A stretch of DNA of 40,533 bases from positions 1 to 40,533 of the forward strand of contig JAGRHC010000030.1 in NCBI GenBank assembly GCA_020445145.1, given 5' to 3'. Under the pieces are notes generated by a model. The model had not been told where the DNA came from, did no database searches, and was given only the letters and a program-made list of their open reading frames with translations. Source of the stretch: Alphaproteobacteria bacterium. GTDB lineage: Bacteria > Pseudomonadota > Alphaproteobacteria > Micavibrionales > Micavibrionaceae. How positions within the stretch are numbered: position 1 is the first letter of the stretch; each line of letters starts with the position of its first letter. This document shows positions 1-6,955 of the stretch, piece by piece. The translations under genes and the position numbers were made by a program.

Positions 1-318
1 CCTGCAAACAATGGTTTTCTGCGCTTCCGGTACTCAAATACTTTGGTGTATATTCCGTTCCGGTTCTCGAAAACCATTGTTTTCGCTGACTTTATAAAAG
101 CTGTGAGTATGAACCCTAGAGCAGAGCTTCCATCGTTTCATTGTGGCGGCGTCAGACTTCTGCTCGCGTACTTTTGTACGCTTCGCCTCGTCTTTCTGGC
201 CACACTAAAACGCTGTTTGCTCTGGAGCTTCTATCGTTTCAAACTGGCGGCGTTGCGGTTTCGTTTGTGTAATTATGTACGCTTTTTCCGCTTAACATTT
301 TGTTTTATATTTTTTTTC
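1..318. repeat. Non-coding stretch with inverted and direct repeats
   Basis: No credible gene is seen here; it lies beyond the 3' end of tadA. Three repeat structures are visible. A perfect 14-base inverted repeat has arms AAACAATGGTTTTC (6-19) and its complement (69-82). A 29-base direct repeat beginning GAGCTTC and ending GGCGGCGT occurs at 124-152 and 225-253 with about four mismatches. A perfect hairpin GCGTAC-TTTT-GTACGC lies at 166-181, and GTACGC recurs at 276-281. The tract could be a degenerate extragenic repeat family or the edge of an element to the left. Its function is unknown. Confidence 0.6.
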
Positions 319-801
319 TTATTCTTTTATGCGTTTTTGTTTGAAGAAGTCTTTTAGGATCTGGCTGGCGTCTTCGGCGCGGGGGCCGGGGAGGATTTGT
401 GCGCGGTGGTGGCAGGTGGGTTGTTCGAAGAATTTGGGGCCGTGGAGGATGGCACCGCCTTTGGGGTCGCAGGCGGCGAAGATGACACGGCGGATTCTGG
501 CGAAGCTGATGGCTGCGGCGCACATGGCGCAGGGTTCGAGGGTGACGTACAGGTCGTAGCCGGGGATGCGCTGGGCGGATTGTTGTTCGCAGACTTCACG
601 GATCACGAGGATTTCGGCGTGAGCGGTCGGGTCATGGCGGGCGATGGTTTCATTTCCTGCGCGGGCGGCTATTTTGCCTGTGGCCGGATCGACCAGAACG
701 GCGCCGATGGGGACTTCGTCACGGGCGTACGCGCGTTTTGCCTCTTCCATCGCGGCGGCCATGAAGGTAAGGTCTGCAGGAGTGAAAGGGGTGTTTTCCA
801 T
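319..801 (-). CDS. tadA: tRNA-specific adenosine deaminase TadA
   Basis: This cytosolic zinc enzyme deaminates adenosine 34 to inosine in the tRNA anticodon (classically tRNA-Arg ACG), widening wobble decoding. The 160-residue product has the full cytidine/deoxycytidylate deaminase fold. HAE (61-63) supplies the zinc-binding His and the proton-shuttling Glu, and PCAMC (90-94) supplies the two zinc-binding Cys. The length is normal. The chosen ATG leaves about 20 residues before the AKRAY helix, as in Escherichia coli TadA. The start codon overlaps the rluB start codon by two bases on the opposite strand. No Shine-Dalgarno sequence is visible upstream, so translation may be leaderless or weak. 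TadA beside rluB-rsmD is, from memory, a common alphaproteobacterial neighbourhood. Confidence 0.95.
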   Translation of the reverse strand: MENTPFTPADLTFMAAAMEEAKRAYARDEVPIGAVLVDPATGKIAARAGNETIARHDPTAHAEILVIREVCEQQSAQRIPGYDLYVTLEPCAMCAAAISFARIRRVIFAACDPKGGAILHGPKFFEQPTCHHRAQILPGPRAEDASQILKDFFKQKRIKE

Positions 802-1564
802 GGCATCAGAAGAGCATAAAGGTGAGCGTATTGCAAAGGTTCTTGCGCGGGCGGGCGTTTGTTCGCGCCGGGAGGCGGAGAAATTGATTTTGGCCGGGCG
901 TGTTCGGGTGAATGGGAAGGCTATCGATTCTCCGGCTTTGAATGTTTTGTCTTCGGATAAAGTGCAGGTGGACGGGAAAATTGTGGCTCAGGCGGAAGGT
1001 ACGCGTTTGTTTCTGTATCACAAGCCGCCGGGGCTGGTGACGACGCACAAGGATGAGCGGGGGCGTGAGACGGTGTTTGATGCTTTGCCCAAGGAATTGC
1101 CGCGTGTGGTGAGTGTGGGGCGTCTGGATTTGAATACGGAAGGGTTGTTGCTTTTGACGAACGACGGGGGTTTGGCACGTTATCTGGAGCTGCCGGCGAC
1201 GGGATGGAGGCGGCGTTACAGGGTTCGTGTTCATGGGCGGGTTGATTCGGGGCGGCTTGAGTCCTTGAAGAAGGGAATTACGATTGAAGGGGTTCGGTAT
1301 AAGTCGATTGAGGCGACTTTGGAGGCACGTACGGAGGATTCCGGGGCAAATAGCTGGATCAGTTTGACTTTGCGGGAAGGGAAAAACCGAGAGGTACGGC
1401 GAGTGATGGAGGCTTTGGGCTTGCAGGTGACGCGCCTTATTCGTACGGATTACGGGCCTTTTTCTTTGGGGAAGTTGCCACGCGGCGGGGCCAAGGAAAT
1501 TGAAGAGAAAGTGATGCGTGCGCAGGTGGAAGGGTATTTTCGCCAGAAGGATGCCGGGGCATGA
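800..1564 (+). CDS. rluB: Ribosomal large subunit pseudouridine synthase, RluB/RsuA family
   Basis: This enzyme isomerises a specific uridine in rRNA to pseudouridine; RluB acts on U2605 of 23S rRNA (E. coli numbering). The 254-residue product has an N-terminal S4 RNA-binding domain (about residues 8-55) and a catalytic domain whose signature GRLDLNTEGLLLLTNDG carries the catalytic Asp at 110. The open frame extends 52 codons further upstream, but that part is antisense to tadA. The ATG at 800 is preceded by AGGAG and AAAGGG (778-790) at suitable spacing, which decides the start. Its stop overlaps the rsmD start in ATGA, so the two are translationally coupled. RsuA or RluE specificity cannot be excluded from sequence alone. 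Confidence 0.9.
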   Translation: MASEEHKGERIAKVLARAGVCSRREAEKLILAGRVRVNGKAIDSPALNVLSSDKVQVDGKIVAQAEGTRLFLYHKPPGLVTTHKDERGRETVFDALPKELPRVVSVGRLDLNTEGLLLLTNDGGLARYLELPATGWRRRYRVRVHGRVDSGRLESLKKGITIEGVRYKSIEATLEARTEDSGANSWISLTLREGKNREVRRVMEALGLQVTRLIRTDYGPFSLGKLPRGGAKEIEEKVMRAQVEGYFRQKDAGA

Positions 1565-2127
1565 GGATTGTTGCCGGGGTCTATGGCGGGCGCAGACTGG
1601 AAGCTCCGAAGGGCCGGGATATCAGGCCGACGAGCGATAAGGTGCGCGGGGCGATGTTTAATGCGCTGCGAAGCCGGGGGGCGGTTGAGGGTGCGCAGGT
1701 GCTGGATGCGTTCTGCGGGAGCGGGGCGCTGGGGCTGGAGGCTTTGTCGCAGGGGGCTGCTGAGTGTACGTTTGTAGACAAGGCGCGGGAATCTCTTGAT
1801 CTGTGCCAGAGGAATGCCGAGACTCTCGGTGCTGATTGGTCTGCGCGATTTTTGCTTAAGGATACGGCGAAGATTGGGGCACGGTCTTCGGATATTATGC
1901 CTGCTGATCTGGTGTTTCTAGATCCGCCGTATGCGAAGGGGCTTGTCGGGGCCGGGTTGAAGGCTCTGGATGCCGGCGGGTGGCTGGTGGACGGGGCCTG
2001 GGTGGTTTGTGAGGTTGAGAAAGGTTTTTCCGGTGCTTTGCCAGAGGCTTATGTTGTTGAAAATGAAAAAGCGTACGGTGAAACGCGGGTTATTTTTACA
2101 AGGTATCAGGCGAGAACGCCACTATAG
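1561..2127 (+). CDS. rsmD: 16S rRNA (guanine(966)-N2)-methyltransferase RsmD
   Basis: The product methylates N2 of G966 in 16S rRNA during 30S assembly, using S-adenosylmethionine. The 188-residue protein begins with the family-typical MRIVAGVYGGRRL. It has the SAM-binding motif DAFCGSGALGLEAL (49-62) and the N-methyltransferase catalytic motif DPPY (121-124). The length matches the family. It overlaps rluB by four bases (ATGA), so the two RNA-modification genes form an operon. Its last 22 bases overlap the 3' end of the convergent uppP gene, so the two mRNAs can form a short 3' duplex. Confidence 0.95.
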   Translation: MRIVAGVYGGRRLEAPKGRDIRPTSDKVRGAMFNALRSRGAVEGAQVLDAFCGSGALGLEALSQGAAECTFVDKARESLDLCQRNAETLGADWSARFLLKDTAKIGARSSDIMPADLVFLDPPYAKGLVGAGLKALDAGGWLVDGAWVVCEVEKGFSGALPEAYVVENEKAYGETRVIFTRYQARTPL

Positions 2128-2939
2128 ATTATGCCAAACAGGGCAATACCAAGCGCTACACGGTAGATGGCGAAGACTTTAAACGTACATTTTTCAAGGA
2201 ATTTCATCATGACGGCGATGGACGCCAGGCTGGTGATGAAGGATAATGCTATTCCGATCAGCGCATCTTGCGTTAAAAGGGCATCTTCGCTTTTGATCAG
2301 GTCAAGGCTCGTTAAAGCGCCGGCACCGCTGATGGCGACCATGGCGAGGAGCAGGGAATAGTGCGCGCTTTCGGTGCGGCTGAAGCCGAGGAAGCGACCT
2401 GCTGTCATCGTGATGCCGGAACGGCTGGTGCCGGGGATGAGAGCAAGAATTTGTGCAAGGCCAATCCAGAGTACGTCTTTCCATTTCATATCTTCGAGGG
2501 ACCGGGTTTCCGGGCCTTTGGCATCTGCCCACCACAGGATAATTCCAAAAAAGATTGTCGCTGTGGCCATGACGTACAGGGAGCGGAGCCAGTCGGGTTC
2601 GAGGATGCTTAGGATCAGGCCTGCGATGATGACCGGGATAGAGCCTCCGACGACGAAGAGGCCTAGTTTTGCGCCTTTGGTTTGCAGGTTTCCTGTTGCA
2701 AGGTCTTTCAGGCCAAAGATCATCGAAAAAACGTCTTTGCGGAAGTACAGGAGAACGGCGAGAAGCGTTCCAATGTGTACGGCGACGTCCATGACGAGGT
2801 TTTGTTCGTTCCATATGCCTTTCAGGCCGCTATCTTCGGTGAAGGCGTGGACGAGGACGAGATGGCCGCTGGAGCTGACGGGAAGAAATTCCGTTAATCC
2901 CTGTATGACGGCTAAAAGAATGATATGGTAGAGGGTCAT
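2106..2939 (-). CDS. uppP: Undecaprenyl-diphosphatase UppP (BacA)
   Basis: This integral membrane enzyme hydrolyses undecaprenyl diphosphate to the monophosphate, recycling the lipid carrier for peptidoglycan and O-antigen synthesis; overproduction gives bacitracin resistance. The 277-residue protein shows both family signatures. An N-terminal Glu-rich motif, GLTEFLPVSSSGHLVL, contains Glu17 and His26, and PGTSRSG (169-175) contains the catalytic Arg. Seven or eight hydrophobic segments are apparent. A Shine-Dalgarno GGAG lies 7 bases before the ATG. The gene is divergent from the small membrane gene at 2989 across 49 bases, and overlaps rsmD tail to tail. Confidence 0.95.
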   Translation of the reverse strand: MTLYHIILLAVIQGLTEFLPVSSSGHLVLVHAFTEDSGLKGIWNEQNLVMDVAVHIGTLLAVLLYFRKDVFSMIFGLKDLATGNLQTKGAKLGLFVVGGSIPVIIAGLILSILEPDWLRSLYVMATATIFFGIILWWADAKGPETRSLEDMKWKDVLWIGLAQILALIPGTSRSGITMTAGRFLGFSRTESAHYSLLLAMVAISGAGALTSLDLIKSEDALLTQDALIGIALSFITSLASIAVMMKFLEKCTFKVFAIYRVALGIALFGIIYSGVLA

Positions 2940-2988
2940 TTGAGCGCTCCGTATGGAGAGGACATACGCTAATCAGGAGGCAAAGGCA

Positions 2989-3192
2989 ATGGTCTATGTT
3001 GCGGGTGGATTCGGTTTGATCGCAGGGTTTGTTTTCGGTCAGATGCTACTGTTTTTTCTGCTTCGGAATGTGCCGAAGAAGGATTTGCTTGAGGATCCGT
3101 ATATCAAGTGGAAGTACGGGCTTTTGAACTGGGTGATCGCCGGGTCGACGGCTTACGGGGCGGCTTCACTTTATCAACAGTTTTTTCCTTAA
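2989..3192 (+). CDS. Small two-helix membrane protein of unknown function
   Basis: I do not recognise this 67-residue protein. It has an N-terminal glycine/phenylalanine-rich hydrophobic helix (about residues 3-25), a short charged loop RNVPKKDLLEDPYIKWKYG, and a second hydrophobic segment (about 45-60). This fits a small inner-membrane hairpin protein with the charged loop probably cytoplasmic. An in-frame ATG at 2953 exists, but AGGAGG at 2975-2980 lies 8 bases before the ATG at 2989 and fixes the start. The strong ribosome-binding site argues that the gene is real and well translated. It stands alone between divergent uppP and the YceI gene. Confidence 0.75.
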   Translation: MVYVAGGFGLIAGFVFGQMLLFFLLRNVPKKDLLEDPYIKWKYGLLNWVIAGSTAYGAASLYQQFFP

Positions 3193-3309
3193 GCTGTTCA
3201 GGCTTTGTCGCTTGCTTGTCGTCATTTTTTGAAACTTTTGTTGATTGTCAAGCGAAGGGAAGGGGAATACTCTATCGTACAACCCTTGTTCTGAGCAGGA
3301 GAGATCATC

Positions 3310-3924
3310 ATGAAAAAGTTTTTGTTGGCGACCAGCGTCCTTTTGACCGGAGCCTTTGCGCAGCCCGCGTGGGCGGAGGTTGAGCATTATACCTTCGATA
3401 ACCCGCATACACAGATTTTGTTTTTTGTCAGTCACCTTGGTTTTTCGATGTCTCAAGGGAAGTTTACCGATTATCAGGGCGGCTTTACTTTTGATACAAC
3501 CGATCCTTCCAAGTCCAGTGTTGAAATTACAATCCCGACGGATAGTCTTCAGATGGATAGCGAGAAGTGGAATGAGCATTTGAAGAGTGCCGATTTCTTT
3601 GATGTTGAGAAATATCCGGACATGACCTTTAAAAGTACAGAGGTTAAGGTCACCGGCGATGATACGGCCGATATTACAGGCGATCTTACGCTGCTTGGTG
3701 TGACGAAGCCTGTTACGTTGCATGTGAAGCATAACAAGTCCGGCAAGCACCCGTTCGGTGACAAATATGTCAGCGGTTTTTCAGCTACGGCGACACTTAA
3801 ACGCTCTGATTTCGGGATGAATTACGGTTTGCCGATGATCGGGGATGACGTCAATCTTATGATTGGTGTTGAAGGTATTCGTGATGAACCGGCTGCAGCG
3901 GATGCGGCGGGTAATAACCAGTAA
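3310..3924 (+). CDS. Periplasmic YceI-family protein
   Basis: YceI proteins are periplasmic lipocalin-like barrels that bind polyprenyl or quinone-like lipids; their cellular role is poorly defined. The 204-residue protein has a Sec signal peptide (about 1-22, cleavage after WA). Family landmarks follow: HTQILFFVSHLGFS, a conserved MTFKST strand, GDLTLLGVTKPV and a final barrel strand ending VNLMIGVEGIRDE. AGGAGAG precedes the ATG at good spacing. The next gene, 21 bases downstream on the same strand, encodes a cytochrome b561 fused to another YceI domain. The two are probably co-transcribed and may share a lipid or quinone ligand. Confidence 0.9.
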   Translation: MKKFLLATSVLLTGAFAQPAWAEVEHYTFDNPHTQILFFVSHLGFSMSQGKFTDYQGGFTFDTTDPSKSSVEITIPTDSLQMDSEKWNEHLKSADFFDVEKYPDMTFKSTEVKVTGDDTADITGDLTLLGVTKPVTLHVKHNKSGKHPFGDKYVSGFSATATLKRSDFGMNYGLPMIGDDVNLMIGVEGIRDEPAAADAAGNNQ

Positions 3925-3945
3925 TCAGAAAGGCGGGCAACCGAA

Positions 3946-5181
3946 ATGGAAATTCTCAATAATAAAGATCATTATGGTTTGGTTGCCCGTTCTTTTCACT
4001 GGATTATGGCACTTCTGGTGATATCGCTTCTGGCGATGGGGTATTTTATGTCCGGGATGGAGCCCAGTCCTACGAAAATTCAGATTGTTTTGCTTCATAA
4101 GTCTTTTGGGACTGTGGTTCTGGGGCTTGTTGTTTTGCGTGTGTTGTGGCGTTTGTATTCACCGGCGCCCAAATCGTTGGCTACCCATAAGCCTTGGGAA
4201 AAGGGTTTGGCTCATGCGGCGCATGCGTTTTTGTATCTTGCGCTTTTCGCTATGCCCTTTTCGGGTTGGATCATGTCGTCTGCCGGGGATTTTCCTTACA
4301 GTTTCTTTGGTCTGTTTGATATGCCGCATATTGTCGCGAAGAATAGAGATTTGCTCCATACCAGCATGTTCATTCACGGGGCTGTGGCGATGGGTTTGCT
4401 TGGTGTTGTTGCCTTGCATTTGGCCGGGGCGGCGAAGCATCATGTGATCGATCGTGATATTACGCTTGAGCGTATGAGCGGGACGCGCGGTCTTGTTGGT
4501 GGTTTGCTGGTTGTTGCTGTGTTTGGGGCTCTGTGGCTGGTGGCTGCCGGGGGGTATGCCTGGCATGAGCTGAATGAGGATGAGGAACATGATGGGCCGC
4601 CTCCTGTGGCTGCGCAGGTTGATCATGCTGCCGCGGTTACGCCAACATCTGATCATGATGATTTTGCGCCTTCGGATGTTTCACGGTGGGTTGTCGTGCC
4701 TCAGGCTAGTACTCTTGAGTTTACGGCGATACAATCCGGGCAGGGTTTTAACGGGGCTTTTAACAGATTTTCAGCGCAGATCGCTTTTGATCCCGAGAAA
4801 CTTGAACAGAGCAGAGTTCTTGTTACTGTTGATATTGTGTCCCTTATGACGGGGAGCGAGGAGCGTGATGTTCAGGCAAAATCTTCTGAGTGGTTTGATG
4901 TTGCTCAGTATCCTTCTGCCGTTTTTGAGACTAGCTCTTTTGAAAAAATGGCCGATGACCAATATGTTGCTCATGGCAATTTGACGATTCGGGATACTAC
5001 CGTCCCTCTTGATTTACCTTTTACGCTTTCATTTGAGGATGGCGGAAATGTCGTTAATATGGCCGGTAGCGCTACTATTGATCGTTTGGCCTTTGGTGTT
5101 GGTATGGGTGAGTGGGCAGATGGCAAGACGGTTGCGCCGATGGTTGATTTGAGGATCAATCTTCGGGCGCATAAGCTCTGA
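3946..5181 (+). CDS. Cytochrome b561 - YceI fusion protein
   Basis: The N-terminal half (about residues 8-200) is a prokaryotic cytochrome b561 with transmembrane helices and candidate heme-ligating histidines (FHWIMALLV His18, LLHKSFG His51, and His144 and His158 in later helices). Such proteins pass electrons between quinone and periplasmic acceptors. A linker of about 40 residues, acidic and His-rich (ELNEDEEHDGPPP), follows. A complete YceI lipocalin-like domain (about 247-411) would then lie in the periplasm. The fusion ties a membrane di-heme module to a prenyl-lipid-binding barrel, which suggests a redox role with a quinone-like lipid (inference). AAAGGCGGG lies upstream of the ATG. 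It is probably in an operon with the preceding YceI gene. Confidence 0.9.
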   Translation: MEILNNKDHYGLVARSFHWIMALLVISLLAMGYFMSGMEPSPTKIQIVLLHKSFGTVVLGLVVLRVLWRLYSPAPKSLATHKPWEKGLAHAAHAFLYLALFAMPFSGWIMSSAGDFPYSFFGLFDMPHIVAKNRDLLHTSMFIHGAVAMGLLGVVALHLAGAAKHHVIDRDITLERMSGTRGLVGGLLVVAVFGALWLVAAGGYAWHELNEDEEHDGPPPVAAQVDHAAAVTPTSDHDDFAPSDVSRWVVVPQASTLEFTAIQSGQGFNGAFNRFSAQIAFDPEKLEQSRVLVTVDIVSLMTGSEERDVQAKSSEWFDVAQYPSAVFETSSFEKMADDQYVAHGNLTIRDTTVPLDLPFTLSFEDGGNVVNMAGSATIDRLAFGVGMGEWADGKTVAPMVDLRINLRAHKL

Positions 5182-5274
5182 TCTTTCTATAAATTTTAGC
5201 TTTTCAGGAATTTTATTTCTCATTTTACGCTTTGGGCGTTGAATATTTTGCGCCTTGCTTTAGAGTGTTACCTT

Positions 5275-5949
5275 ATGAGAAATTTGTACCATTTCTGGCT
5301 TCAGCCTTTTTCACGTAAAGTCCGGATTGTTCTGGCTGAAAAGGATCTTGCTTTTCAGCTTACTTTGGAAAAAATATGGGAGCGGCGGACGGATTTCCTT
5401 GCGATGAACCCGGCGGGCGATGTGCCGGTTCTGGTTGAGGAGGATGGTGTTATTCTCTCTAACTCCCAAGTGATTTGCGAATATCTGGATGAGGTTTATA
5501 CGGATGTTCCGTTGATCGGTCATGATCCTGCCCAGCGCGCGGAGACGCGGCGTCTGGTTAACTGGTTTGATCGGAAGTTTAATAAGGAAGTGACCGATAA
5601 TCTTGTGCAAGAGCGCTTGATGAAGGTTTTCCTGAAACTTGGTGAGCCTCATGGGCCGAGTATACGGGCCGGGCGTGCGAATATTCATTATCATCTTGAT
5701 TATATTGGTTTTTTAACCGAGCGGCGTCCATGGCTTGCGGGTGAGGCGTTTTCACTTGCGGATATTACAGCGGCTGCGCATTTGTCGGCTGTTGATTATG
5801 TGGGCGATGTGCCCTGGGAGCAGCATGAGGCTGCATGGCGCTGGTATGAGATGGTCAAAAGCAGACCATCTTTTGAGCCTCTTTTGTCTGAACGTGTGCC
5901 GGGTTTTGAGCCTGCGGTAAGAATGGAGCGGACCGGGACACAAGGATAG
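5275..5949 (+). CDS. Glutathione S-transferase family protein
   Basis: The 224-residue cytosolic protein has an N-terminal thioredoxin-fold domain (about 1-78) with LYHFWLQPFSRKVRIVL, where Ser13 sits at the usual catalytic Ser/Cys position. The cis-Pro motif DVPVLVE and the glutathione-contacting NSQVICEYLDE follow. The C-terminal all-helical domain has the buried GEAFSLADITAA motif that caps the fold. The substrate is unknown. A frame-compatible TTG exists at 5239, but the ATG at 5275 gives the usual family N-terminus; the ribosome-binding site is weak for both. The last codon is followed after two bases by a strong terminator, so this is a single-gene or final-gene unit. Confidence 0.9.
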   Translation: MRNLYHFWLQPFSRKVRIVLAEKDLAFQLTLEKIWERRTDFLAMNPAGDVPVLVEEDGVILSNSQVICEYLDEVYTDVPLIGHDPAQRAETRRLVNWFDRKFNKEVTDNLVQERLMKVFLKLGEPHGPSIRAGRANIHYHLDYIGFLTERRPWLAGEAFSLADITAAAHLSAVDYVGDVPWEQHEAAWRWYEMVKSRPSFEPLLSERVPGFEPAVRMERTGTQG

Positions 5950-5951
5950 GC

Positions 5952-5985
5952 AAGGCATAGTACAGGGGTGTACGTGCCTTTTTTT
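5952..5985 (+). terminator. Rho-independent terminator after the GST gene
   Basis: Arms AAGGCA...GTACA and TGTAC...TGCCTT pair around a GGGG loop with a small TA/G internal loop. They are followed by seven consecutive T on the + strand. Confidence 0.85.
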
Positions 5986-6014
5986 CATTTTGATCAACGA
6001 TAAGGGTAAGCGGG

Positions 6015-6941
6015 TTGGAACAGCCGGATCAGAAACATCTTTTTTGCTTTGGGCATGGGTATAGCTGCGATTATTTGACGCATGCTCTTATGGAAGAAGG
6101 TGGCTGGCGTATTTCCGGTACCACGCGTGATTCTGATAAGAAAAAGGCCCTGCGCGCGCGAGGGGTTCAGTCTTATATTTTTGATGAAGAATGTCCATTG
6201 CCGGATCCGCTTTATATTTTGCGGAATGTTACCCATTTGTTGATTTCTACGCCGCCTGACGATAACGGGGATTTACCATTTACTATTCATGGTGAAGATA
6301 TTCTGAAGCTCAAGAATTTGCAGTGGGTCGGGTATTTGTCAACGACCGGGGCTTATGGGGATCGTGGAGGCGGTTGGGTTGATGAGAGCGCAGAGGTCAG
6401 ACCGACGACAAAGCGGGGCTCTCGGCGTGCCAAGGCTGAGGAGCAATGGCTTACATTACAGAAACTTTATGGCTTGCCGGTCCATGTTTTTCGTTTGGCC
6501 GGGATTTATGGGCCGGGGCGGAGTGCGCTTGATTTCGTGCGGGCCGGGGTGGCGCGGCGGATTGATAAGCCCGGGCATGCGTTCAGCCGGGTGCATGTTG
6601 AAGATATTGTGCAGGTGTTGCGGGCGTCGATTGCGCAGCCTAATCCGGGCGCGGTTTATAATGTTTGTGACGATGAGTCTGCGCCCAGTCATGAGGTGAT
6701 TGCGTATGCTTGTGAGTTGCTTGGGATTGAGCCGCCGCCGCTTATTCCTTTTGAGAAGGCCGATCTGGCGCCAATTACGCTTAGTTTTTATGCGGATAAC
6801 AAGCGTTTGCGTAATGACCGGATTAAGACGGAGCTTGGTGTACGTCTTAAGTATCCGGATTTCAGAAAGGGGCTTGAGGCTTGTCTTGCAGCCGAGGAAC
6901 ATGCGGTTAATCTGTTTGCTGGGTTAGGCGAACAGGTTTAA
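6015..6941 (+). CDS. Atypical SDR-family NAD(P)-binding protein, YeeZ-like
   Basis: The 308-residue protein has a Rossmann N-terminus (LFCFGHGYSCDYLTHAL) and the order of an extended/atypical short-chain dehydrogenase. YLSTTGAYGDRGGGWVDE occupies the active-site region, then FRLAGIYGPGRSALDFV, a SRVHVEDIVQVL segment and VYNVCDDESAP. The classical YxxxK catalytic pair is not preserved in its normal setting, as in the YeeZ/NAD-dependent epimerase group, so the reaction is unknown. Translation must start at TTG 6015, since the only in-frame ATG close by would delete the nucleotide-binding loop. AAGGG lies 8 bases upstream of that TTG. The gene is convergent with the histidine kinase, with 14 bases between stops. 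Confidence 0.85.
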   Translation: MEQPDQKHLFCFGHGYSCDYLTHALMEEGGWRISGTTRDSDKKKALRARGVQSYIFDEECPLPDPLYILRNVTHLLISTPPDDNGDLPFTIHGEDILKLKNLQWVGYLSTTGAYGDRGGGWVDESAEVRPTTKRGSRRAKAEEQWLTLQKLYGLPVHVFRLAGIYGPGRSALDFVRAGVARRIDKPGHAFSRVHVEDIVQVLRASIAQPNPGAVYNVCDDESAPSHEVIAYACELLGIEPPPLIPFEKADLAPITLSFYADNKRLRNDRIKTELGVRLKYPDFRKGLEACLAAEEHAVNLFAGLGEQV

Positions 6942-6955
6942 TTTTTTATCATGTC

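Noticed and set aside
43..357. Open frame of 104 codons on the + strand at the left edge
   Set aside because: The translation is low-complexity and Phe/Arg-rich, runs through the repeats and into the antisense end of tadA, and has no ribosome-binding site or recognisable domain.
644..799. N-terminal extension of rluB by 52 codons
   Set aside because: It is antisense to tadA, contains no RluB-like sequence, and the ATG at 800 has its own ribosome-binding site.
3225..3280. Promoter TTGTCA-17-TACTCT upstream of the YceI gene
   Set aside because: The -35 box is good but the -10 box matches only three of six positions, too weak to annotate.
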